The notes beneath the pieces were generated by a model, which had not been told where the DNA came from, ran no database searches, and saw nothing but the letters and a program-made list of their open reading frames with translations. A program made the position numbers and the translations under genes. A DNA stretch of 39,585 bases. It comes from Acidobacteriota bacterium. Lineage in GTDB: Bacteria > Acidobacteriota > Vicinamibacteria > Fen-336. The stretch is taken from assembly GCA_011526565.1 (NCBI GenBank), contig WYBL01000167.1:1-39585 (forward strand). The letters run 5' to 3'. Numbering within the stretch: the stretch's first letter is position 1; the number at the start of each line of letters is the position of its first letter. Shown one piece after another: positions 27,506-33,372 of this stretch.

Positions 27506-27889
27506 CTACCCGGGCGCTCGGGCCGGTGGATACACCCGCACGTTCTCGAAGCGGGCGAGGCGGACCTCGCCGCGGGCGAAGCCCCGCGGCTTGCCGACGT
27601 CGGCGACGCGGCAGACGTGGACGTCGACCTTGCCGCGGGCGCCGCGCGCCTTCGAGTACCAGGCCGCCAGCTCCGCCGCCCGCTGCAGCACGGGCTTCGG
27701 CAGCTCCGCGAGGTTCCCGGGGTTGCGGACGACGACGTGCGAGCCGGGGCAGCCGCCGACGTGCAGCCAGAAGTCGCGCGGCTCCGCGACGTCGAAGGTC
27801 AGCTCGTCGTTGTCGGCGTCGGCCTTGCCGACCAGGATCGTGAAGCCCTCGTGGACGTACTCGCGGTAGCCGCGCCCCTTGCTGCCCAT
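27506..27889 (-). CDS. Stand-alone NFACT-R (DUF814) domain protein
   Basis: A 127-residue protein that is almost entirely one NFACT-R domain. Key segments are YREYVHEGFTILVGKADADNDELTF, EPRDFWLHVGGCPGSHVVVR and the helix PKPVLQRAAELAAWYSKAR, ending with RLARFENVRVYPP. These match the C-terminal domain of RqcH/Rqc2/NEMF proteins, which bind stalled 60S or 50S ribosomal subunits with peptidyl-tRNA. The NFACT-N, coiled-coil and other parts of RqcH are absent, so it cannot be a full RqcH. Lone NFACT-R proteins are known in bacteria, but their role is unclear; RNA binding is expected. It is the first gene of a minus-strand pair with the VTT gene and is divergent from the HEASH protein gene. Confidence 0.85.
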   Translation of the reverse strand: MGSKGRGYREYVHEGFTILVGKADADNDELTFDVAEPRDFWLHVGGCPGSHVVVRNPGNLAELPKPVLQRAAELAAWYSKARGARGKVDVHVCRVADVGKPRGFARGEVRLARFENVRVYPPARAPG

Positions 27890-27899
27890 GGCGCCGCGG

Positions 27900-27905
27900 A
27901 GGATA
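27900..27905 (-). promoter_or_regulatory. Putative -10 element for NFACT-R gene
   Basis: TATCCT on the minus strand, ten bases before the ATG at 27889. It shares a 41-base divergent gap with the promoter of the gene at 27931. Confidence 0.35.
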
Positions 27906-27918
27906 AGCGAAGCGGCGC

Positions 27919-27924
27919 GATACT
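27919..27924 (+). promoter_or_regulatory. Putative -10 element for HEASH protein gene
   Basis: GATACT, six bases before the GTG at 27931; two mismatches from TATAAT but in the leaderless position seen at other genes here. Confidence 0.35.
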
Positions 27925-27930
27925 CGGCCC

Positions 27931-28524
27931 GTGCATCTCGCCCTCGCTCTCGCCGCGAGCCTCGCGGCGGCCCCCGCCGCGCCGGAACCCCCGCCCGCGC
28001 CGCGGTCCTGGCCGCGCTTCCTGGGCGGCGCCGCCACGGGTCTGCTCGCCCACGAGGCGAGCCACGTGCTGTTCGACCTGGCGGCCGGCGCGGGAGTCGG
28101 GGTCAGGCGCGTCGACTACGCGGGGCTGCCGTTCTTCGCGATCACCCACGACCCCGTGGGACCACGCGCGGAGTTCCTGATCGGCCAGGCCGGCTTCCTG
28201 GCCCAGCACGCGAGCAACGAGTGGCTGCTCGCCGGCGACCTGCGCGGTCGCGCCGCGCCGTTCCGCAAGGGCTGGCTGGCGATGAACCTGGCGACCTCGA
28301 CCGCGTACGCGTGGGCCGCGTTCACCCGCACGGGTCCCGCCGAGCGCGACACGCGGGCGATCGCGGACGCGGCGCGGGTCGACGAGCGGCTGGTGGGGGC
28401 GCTGGTGCTGGCCCCGGCGGCGCTCGACGCCTGGCGCTACGCGCGGCCCGACGCGAAGGCGCCGCGCTGGATCTCGCGCGCGTTCAAGGTCGCGCTCCTC
28501 GCGCTGGTGCTGCGCGCCGACTGA
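27931..28524 (+). CDS. Exported/membrane protein with HEASH motif, function unknown
   Basis: A 197-residue protein beginning at GTG. A signal-like hydrophobic N-terminus (about residues 1-16) is followed by a Pro-rich stretch and then TGLLAHEASHVLFDLAAG. HEASH at 41-45 fits the HExxH zinc-peptidase pattern inside a hydrophobic segment. Other hydrophobic stretches are GLPFFAITHDPVGP-AEFLIGQAGFLAQHASNEWLL (about 65-100), AMNLATSTAYAWAAF, and the C-terminal FKVALLALVLRA. I recognise no named family. An intramembrane or membrane-bound metallopeptidase is possible, but the motif could also be structural. It ends two bases from the convergent site-2 protease gene. Confidence 0.72.
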   Translation: MHLALALAASLAAAPAAPEPPPAPRSWPRFLGGAATGLLAHEASHVLFDLAAGAGVGVRRVDYAGLPFFAITHDPVGPRAEFLIGQAGFLAQHASNEWLLAGDLRGRAAPFRKGWLAMNLATSTAYAWAAFTRTGPAERDTRAIADAARVDERLVGALVLAPAALDAWRYARPDAKAPRWISRAFKVALLALVLRAD

Positions 28525-28525
28525 G

Positions 28526-29503
28526 TCAGGGCCGCGCGGGCAGCGGCACGTCGACCGCGGACAACCACGACAGCGCCGCGACCAGCCCCGCGTAGCGCAG
28601 GAACACGCGGGCGTCGCCGCGGGCCGGGGCAGCGCCGAACAGGCGGAACGCGGCGACGATCAGCACGAGCCACAGCAGCCCCTCGGCGGACAGCGCGAGG
28701 GAGGCCGCGCACACGGCCGTCAGCAGCGCGCGCTGGCCGCGCGAGAGCACGCCGATGGCGCCGCCGCCGTCGAGCGGCGGCATCGGCACCAGGTTGAACA
28801 GGTTGATGCGCGCGCTCCACTGGGTGAGGGCGGCGAACAGCGGCTCGCCGCTCGCGAGGAACACGAGCCCCGCCAGGAGCGTCGCGCCGAGCCCCCACTC
28901 GGGGCCGCCCAGCGAGACGTCGGCCTGCTCGCGAAGGGTGGCGAGCGGCGCGTGGCGGACGAAGGCGCCGAGGCCCGGCACGAACATCGGCGCCGTCGCC
29001 GGCACGCCGAGGCGGCGCAGCGCCGCGACGTGGCCCAGCTCGTGGATGTAGACGAGCACGATCAGCCCGAGCCCGAACTTCCAGCCCCACAGCGCCCAGT
29101 AGACACCGAGCGAAGCGACGATCGAGAGCAGCGGCCCGGTCTTGGTCAGCCCCGCGAGCAGGAACTTGCCCTTGCTCAGCACGAACGCGAGCACGCCGAG
29201 CACGCCGAGCCCCGCTCCCCAGCCGACGCCGCCTGCCGCCTTCGGCGCCGCGGCGCGCCGCCGCGCGAGGTCCTCGAGCCGGCCGCCGAGCCCCTCGCGG
29301 CGCGGGTCCTTCGGGGGCATCAGCGCGGCCGCCTCGCGCAGCGCGGCGTTGGCGCCCTCGAGGTCGCCGGCGGCTTCGGCCGCGGCGCCCGCGGCCAGCA
29401 GCTCGGCGACCCGCTCATCGTGCAGCGGGGCGCCGCAGGCCGGGCAGGAGTGGAACCGCGCCGGCGCTTCCGAGCTGCAGCGCGCGCAGACGACGACGCT
29501 CAT
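28526..29503 (-). CDS. Zinc-ribbon site-2 protease (M50-like)
   Basis: A 325-residue intramembrane metalloprotease candidate. The N-terminus is a zinc ribbon (CARC at 6-9, CPAC at 20-23), then a TPR-like helix pair (AELLAAGAAAEAAGDLEGANAALREAAALMP). After a linker come hydrophobic segments. VYIHELGHVAALRRLG holds the HExxH at 154-158, and NLFNLVPMPPLDGGGAI holds the third ligand Asp near 245, the S2P NPxDG-type site. Such proteases cleave transmembrane anti-sigma factors or clear signal peptides. A ZAS anti-sigma gene lies 1.5 kb away, but linkage to it is only inferred. The ATG overlaps the stop of the upstream zinc-ribbon gene by four bases. Confidence 0.87.
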   Translation of the reverse strand: MSVVVCARCSSEAPARFHSCPACGAPLHDERVAELLAAGAAAEAAGDLEGANAALREAAALMPPKDPRREGLGGRLEDLARRRAAAPKAAGGVGWGAGLGVLGVLAFVLSKGKFLLAGLTKTGPLLSIVASLGVYWALWGWKFGLGLIVLVYIHELGHVAALRRLGVPATAPMFVPGLGAFVRHAPLATLREQADVSLGGPEWGLGATLLAGLVFLASGEPLFAALTQWSARINLFNLVPMPPLDGGGAIGVLSRGQRALLTAVCAASLALSAEGLLWLVLIVAAFRLFGAAPARGDARVFLRYAGLVAALSWLSAVDVPLPARP

Positions 29504-30252
29504 TCCGCGGGCGGCTCGGGGCGTGCGCCGGTCGCGGCACCGATGCGGAACGGCCCGCTGATCTCGAGCGGCGTGGCCTCGTTCATCTTCCACGCCTGCC
29601 ACAGGCCGAAGCCGATGATCAGCAGCCCGATCGCGTTCTGGAAGCCGCCGAGGAACGGCGCGGCGAGCGAGATGCCGATCACGAGCGCGGCGAACAGGGC
29701 AAGGCCGAGCAGCGCGGCGACGAGGCCCGGCGCCTCGCCACCCGACCCTGTCGCCGGGGCCGGAGCCGTCGGCGCCGCGGCGGGAACGTCGGCCGAGGCG
29801 GGTGGCGCGCCGCCGTCCTGCGCCGCCTCGGCCGCCTCCTCCTGCTGCGCCTGCTTGAACAGCTCGCCGACCACGTCGGGCGCGTAGTTCAGGCAGATGG
29901 AGAAGTACGTGAGGGCGACCGCGAGCACCTGGTAACGCCGGCCGCCGCGGCCACCCGAGCCCGCGCGCACCGCTGCGCCGACCAGGAAGCCGACCGCGAT
30001 CGCGATCAGCCCGATCTCGTAGCCTGTGAGGCGGCGCACGCCGTACCAGATCGCCGCGCCCACCGTGCCGGCGACGAGGCCGAACACGATCGCCTTCGAG
30101 AAGCGCCCGATCCGCGAACCCGCGGGCCCGGCCGCGCGCTCGTTCCTGCACCGGGTGCACGCGACGGTGTCGCCGACCTGGTAGTAGACGCCCTGCGCCT
30201 CGCGCCCGCAGAAGCCGCACTGGACCTTGCCCGCGAAGGCCTGCTCGCTCAC
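29500..30252 (-). CDS. Zinc-ribbon membrane protein, function unknown
   Basis: A 250-residue protein starting at GTG with GGAGG six bases upstream. The N-terminus has CGFC and, 20 residues later, CTRC, a rubredoxin-like zinc ribbon. Two hydrophobic segments follow (AIVFGLVAGTVGAAIWYGV and IGLIAIAVGFLVGAAV), then a charged and Pro/Ala-rich linker (about residues 135-170), then two more (LVAALLGLALFAALVIGISLAAPF and AIGLLIIGFGLWQAW). It is translationally coupled to the site-2 protease gene, so the two proteins may form a complex. I recognise no named family. Confidence 0.78.
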   Translation of the reverse strand: MSEQAFAGKVQCGFCGREAQGVYYQVGDTVACTRCRNERAAGPAGSRIGRFSKAIVFGLVAGTVGAAIWYGVRRLTGYEIGLIAIAVGFLVGAAVRAGSGGRGGRRYQVLAVALTYFSICLNYAPDVVGELFKQAQQEEAAEAAQDGGAPPASADVPAAAPTAPAPATGSGGEAPGLVAALLGLALFAALVIGISLAAPFLGGFQNAIGLLIIGFGLWQAWKMNEATPLEISGPFRIGAATGARPEPPAE

Positions 30253-30273
30253 CCGCTCCCTCCGGAAGCCCGG

Positions 30274-30279
30274 ATTCTA
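30274..30279 (-). promoter_or_regulatory. Putative -10 element for zinc-ribbon/S2P operon
   Basis: TAGAAT on the minus strand, 21 bases before the GTG at 30252. Unlike most first genes here this one has room for a leader with a GGAGG site. Confidence 0.45.
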
Positions 30280-30302
30280 CGGCCCGGCCAGCGCGAAAAA
30301 CT

Positions 30303-30336
30303 TGCACCGCCAGGGTGCCACGGAGAAACATCTAAA
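30303..30336 (+). promoter_or_regulatory. Possible ECF-type promoter of sigma operon
   Basis: An AT-rich island in GC-rich sequence: TGCACC at 30303-30308 and CATCTAA at 30329-30335, resembling ECF promoters with a -35 AAC/CC core and a -10 TCTAA core. The spacer of 20 bases is longer than usual, so this is tentative. If real it would allow autoregulation. Confidence 0.3.
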
Positions 30337-30361
30337 CCCAACGCGGTCGCGGCGGCATCTC

Positions 30362-30367
30362 AGGAGG
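30362..30367 (+). promoter_or_regulatory. Ribosome binding site fixing sigma factor start
   Basis: AGGAGG three bases before the ATG at 30371, the strongest Shine-Dalgarno sequence in the window; it selects this ATG over the longer open frame. Confidence 0.75.
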
Positions 30368-30370
30368 CGA

Positions 30371-30964
30371 ATGAGCGCGGTCCTGAGCGCGGCCCTGTCC
30401 CCCGGGAGAGCGGCCATCGCACCAGAGGCAGACGACGCACGGGCGGAAGAACGCCGGCTCGTGGACCGCGCGCGCGGAGGCGACGTGGCAGCGTTCGAGC
30501 AGCTCTACCAGCGCAACGTGCGGCGCATCTTCGCGCTGTGCTGGCGGATGACCGGTAACGCGACGCTGGCCGAGGAGCTGACCCAGGACACGTTCGTGCG
30601 GGCCTGGGAGAAGCTCGGCGGCTTCCGCGGCGAATCCGCGTTCTCGTCCTGGCTGTACCCGATGGCGGTCAACCTCGCCCACTCCGAGCGCCGCTCGCGC
30701 ACGCGGCGGGTGGCGCGGGTGATGCCCACCGACGACCTGACCCCGTTCGACAAGGGCACCGCGCCGCGCGCGCCCGAGGCCTCGGTCGACCTCGAGCGTG
30801 CGTTGGCGGAACTGCCGGACGGGGCCCGCGAGGTCTTCGTGCTGCACGAGGTCCACGGCTACAAGCACGAGGAGATCGCCGCGCTGACCGGGATCGCCAC
30901 CGGCACCTCGAAGGCCCAGCTCCACCGCGCGCGGCGCCTGCTGCGCACGACGCTGGCCGGATGA
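30371..30964 (+). CDS. ECF-family RNA polymerase sigma factor
   Basis: A 197-residue group 4 sigma factor that redirects RNA polymerase to a small regulon. Region 2 is FEQLYQRNVRRIFALCWRMTGNATLAEELTQDTFVRAWEKLGGFRG with SSWLYPMAVNLAHSERRSR. Region 4 is LPDGAREVFVLHEVHGYKHEEIAALTGIATGTSKAQLHRARRLLR, with a helix-turn-helix. No C-terminal extension is present. It is followed after 11 bases by a ZAS-type anti-sigma factor and then two DUF4097 proteins, which are its likely targets. It is divergent from the zinc-ribbon/S2P operon. Confidence 0.95.
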   Translation: MSAVLSAALSPGRAAIAPEADDARAEERRLVDRARGGDVAAFEQLYQRNVRRIFALCWRMTGNATLAEELTQDTFVRAWEKLGGFRGESAFSSWLYPMAVNLAHSERRSRTRRVARVMPTDDLTPFDKGTAPRAPEASVDLERALAELPDGAREVFVLHEVHGYKHEEIAALTGIATGTSKAQLHRARRLLRTTLAG

Positions 30965-30975
30965 CGGGAGACGCC

Positions 30976-31635
30976 ATGAACTGCGAAGACGCCCTCGACC
31001 GGATCGACGCGGGCGAGACCGACGACGCCGCGCTGCGCGATCACGTGGCCGCCTGCGCGGGCTGCCGCGAGGCGCTCGTGGCGCTCGAGCGGATCGGCGC
31101 CGCAGCCCGCGCGCTGCCACAGGAGGTGGAGCCCGGGCGCGACCTGTGGCCGGGCATCGCTGCTCGGCTGGCGCCGCCGGCGCCCGCCGCGGTGCTGCCC
31201 TTCCGGGCGCGACGCACGGTCGCGTTCGCCCCGGCCACGCTGGCCGCGGCGGCAGTGCTGCTGATCGCGCTGACCGCCGCCTTCACGGCGCTGCTGCTGC
31301 GGGTCGCGGACCCCGTCGAGGTCGCGAGCCAGGCGGCCGCAGGCGGCGTGGCGCGGGCGGTCGCCGCGATGCCCGAGGCCTCGGTGGCCGCGGCCGAGGC
31401 GGAGTACGTCGCGGCCCAGGCCGTGCTGCTCGAGCGCATCCACGCCCGCGCGGACGAGCTGGGCCCGGACACGCTGGCCACGGTCGAGACCAACCTGAAG
31501 GTGATCGACGCCGCGCTGGACGAGATCCGCGCGGCGCTCGGACGCTCGCCCGGCAACCCGGCGCTCGTGCGGATGCTCACCTCGACCCACCGCAAGAAGC
31601 TCGACGCGCTGCAGCGCGTGGCGACGTCGCTGTGA
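30976..31635 (+). CDS. Zinc-binding (ZAS) transmembrane anti-sigma factor
   Basis: A 219-residue single-pass membrane protein that probably holds the ECF sigma factor inactive. The cytoplasmic N-terminus is MNCEDALDRIDAGE-LRDHVAACAGCREAL, the ZAS motif with His-x3-Cys-x2-Cys preceded by a Cys. A transmembrane segment follows (TLAAAAVLLIALTAAFTALLL, about residues 90-110), then a periplasmic helical domain. An ATG at 30961 overlaps the sigma stop by four bases and would add five residues. 30976 is preferred because GGGAG lies five bases upstream and MNCED is the normal ZAS N-terminus. The C-terminal domain could be the sensor; its signal is unknown. Confidence 0.88.
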   Translation: MNCEDALDRIDAGETDDAALRDHVAACAGCREALVALERIGAAARALPQEVEPGRDLWPGIAARLAPPAPAAVLPFRARRTVAFAPATLAAAAVLLIALTAAFTALLLRVADPVEVASQAAAGGVARAVAAMPEASVAAAEAEYVAAQAVLLERIHARADELGPDTLATVETNLKVIDAALDEIRAALGRSPGNPALVRMLTSTHRKKLDALQRVATSL

Positions 31636-31682
31636 CGCCCGATTCATCCGCCGTGCCTCTCATTCTCCGATCGGAGGTCCTC

Positions 31683-32585
31683 ATGAAGTCCCTGTTGCGT
31701 TCCCTCATGTTCGCGGCGGCGCTGGCTCCGCTCGCGCCGCTCGCCTTCGCCCAGCAGGCCGTCGACAAGAAGCTGCCCGCGGCCCCCGACGTCGCGGTCG
31801 ACGTCGAGAACCCGGGCGGCACCGTCAAGGTGCTCGGCTGGGACCGCGAGGAGGTGCAGGTCACTGGCCGCCTCGACCGCCGCGCCGACGGCCTCCTGTT
31901 CGACGGCGGGCCGCGCCGCATCCGCATCGGCGTCGAGTCGAGCGGGCCCGGCTTCGGCTACGACTCGGACCTCGAGATCCGCGTGCCGCACGGTGCCCGC
32001 GTCAGCATCGACGGCTTCTCGACGGAGATCGAGGTGCGCGACGTGCACGGCGCGGTCGAGGCCGAGAGCGTCAACGGCTCGATGCGCGTCTCCGGCAGCC
32101 GCGGCGCGGTCGACCTCGAGACCGTCAACGGCAGCGTCCAGTTCGAGGGACCGGCGACGCGGGTCCAGGCCTCGTCGGTCAACGGCCGGGTCACGGTGCG
32201 CGGCGCCTCGGGGGTCGTCGACGCCGAGACGGTGAACGGCCCGCTCGAGGTGGTCGGCGGCACCTTCTCCCGCGCGGACCTCGAAACCGTCAACGGCTCG
32301 GTGCTGTTCGGCGGCAGCCTGGAGAAGGGCGCGGTCCTCGACGTGGAGAGCGTCAGCGGCGACGTCGAGTTGCGGCTCGGCGCGCCGGTCGACGCCGACT
32401 TCACGATCGGCACCTTCAGCGGCCGGGTCGACAACCGGCTGTCGGACGCGCGGGCCGAGAAGGTCAGCCGCTGGACCGAGGAGAAGGAACTGCGCTTCAG
32501 CGTGGGCGCCGGTTCGGCGAAGGTCACGATCGAGACGCTGTCGGGCTCGATCACGATCGGCACCGACGGCGCGAAGTCGAAGTAG
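31683..32585 (+). CDS. DUF4097 beta-repeat protein, exported (copy 1)
   Basis: A 300-residue exported protein with a signal peptide (MKSLLRSLMFAAALAPLAPLAFAQ). The body is a DUF4097-type beta-helix: VAVDVENPGGTVKVLGWDREEVQV followed by repeated strands with a VNG turn (ESVNGSMRVSG, ETVNGSVQFEG, SSVNGRVTVRG, ETVNGPLEVVG, ETVNGSVLFGG, ESVSGDVELRL). The first four turns are exactly 18 codons apart. Such proteins are frequent in Acidobacteriota next to ECF/anti-sigma pairs; their biochemical role is not known. GGAGG lies five bases before the ATG. No membrane anchor or sorting signal is visible, so a periplasmic protein is likely. Confidence 0.9.
   Translation: MKSLLRSLMFAAALAPLAPLAFAQQAVDKKLPAAPDVAVDVENPGGTVKVLGWDREEVQVTGRLDRRADGLLFDGGPRRIRIGVESSGPGFGYDSDLEIRVPHGARVSIDGFSTEIEVRDVHGAVEAESVNGSMRVSGSRGAVDLETVNGSVQFEGPATRVQASSVNGRVTVRGASGVVDAETVNGPLEVVGGTFSRADLETVNGSVLFGGSLEKGAVLDVESVSGDVELRLGAPVDADFTIGTFSGRVDNRLSDARAEKVSRWTEEKELRFSVGAGSAKVTIETLSGSITIGTDGAKSK
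32070..32360 (+). repeat. VNG-turn repeats in DUF4097 copy 1
   Basis: Coding repeat with the core GTCAACGGC (or one-base variants) at 32070, 32124, 32178, 32232, 32289 and 32352. Spacings are 54, 54, 54, 57 and 63 bases, giving an 18-residue beta-helix coil. Confidence 0.85.
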
Positions 32586-32597
32586 GAGAGAGAGACG

Positions 32598-33371
32598 ATG
32601 AACGCGAAGACCACGATCCTGACCCTGGCCGCGGTGGGCAGCCTGGCGTTGCCGGCCACCGGCGACGACTTCCGCTGGAGCGGGGACATGGCCGCCGGCC
32701 GTACCCTCGAGATCCGCGGAGTCAACGGCGACGTGAGCGCCCGCGGGGGCCGTGGACCGGCCCTCGTCGAGGCGGTCAAGACCGCGCGCAAGGGCGACCC
32801 CGAGGCCGTGAAGATCGAGGTCGTCGAAGAGGCCGACCGGGTCATCGTGTGCGCCGTCTACCCGAACGCGCGCGTCGGCCGCCACGCCTGCGACGTGCGT
32901 GGCCACGAGGGCGGCCGCTGGCAGCGCGAGCACGACGTGCGCGTGCGCTTCACCGTCACGGTGCCCGAGGGCGTGCGCTTCGAGGGGGCCACGGTCAACG
33001 GCGACATCGTCGCCACCGGGCTGACGGCCGACGCCGAGGTGACGACCGTCAACGGCAGCGTCGAGCTGGAGACCGCGGGCGAAGGCCGGGCGACGACGGT
33101 CAACGGCGCGGTCGACGTCAAGCTCGGCCGCACCGACGGCCGCGGCGGCTTGCAGTTCACCACCGTCAACGGGGACGTCTCCGTCACGGTGCCCGACGGG
33201 CTCGGCGCCGAGCTCGAGGCCTCCACGGTCAACGGCTCGATCGAAACGGACTTCCCGGTGACGGTACGCGGCAAGCTCGGCAAGCGCCACCTGCGCGGCC
33301 AGATCGGCGGCGGCGGCCGCGAGCTCAGGCTCGAGACCGTCAACGGCGACATCGCGATCCGGAAGGGCTGA
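32598..33371 (+). CDS. DUF4097 beta-repeat protein, exported (copy 2)
   Basis: A 257-residue exported protein, the second DUF4097-like gene, starting 12 bases after the first and with AGGAG nine bases upstream. It has a signal peptide (about residues 1-22, LTLAAVGSLALPATG). IRGVNGDVSARG is the first strand; after a longer insertion with two cysteines come TVNGDIVATG, TVNGSVELET, TVNGAVDVKL, TVNGDVSVTV, TVNGSIETDF and TVNGDIAIRKG. It is similar in plan to copy 1 but not a close duplicate: the region KTARKGDPEAVKIEVVEEADRVIVCAVYPN is its own. It is likely cotranscribed with the sigma and anti-sigma genes. Confidence 0.9.
   Translation: MNAKTTILTLAAVGSLALPATGDDFRWSGDMAAGRTLEIRGVNGDVSARGGRGPALVEAVKTARKGDPEAVKIEVVEEADRVIVCAVYPNARVGRHACDVRGHEGGRWQREHDVRVRFTVTVPEGVRFEGATVNGDIVATGLTADAEVTTVNGSVELETAGEGRATTVNGAVDVKLGRTDGRGGLQFTTVNGDVSVTVPDGLGAELEASTVNGSIETDFPVTVRGKLGKRHLRGQIGGGGRELRLETVNGDIAIRKG
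32721..33347 (+). repeat. VNG-turn repeats in DUF4097 copy 2
   Basis: Core GTCAACGGC or GTCAACGGG at 32721, 32994, 33048, 33099, 33165, 33228 and 33339. Most spacings are 51-66 bases, and the last (111) looks like two units with one turn lost. Confidence 0.8.
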
Positions 33372-33372
33372 G

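Noticed and set aside
32070..33347. Regularly spaced direct repeats as a CRISPR array
   Set aside because: Repeats are only nine bases, lie in frame inside two coding genes and encode a VNG turn of a beta-helix.
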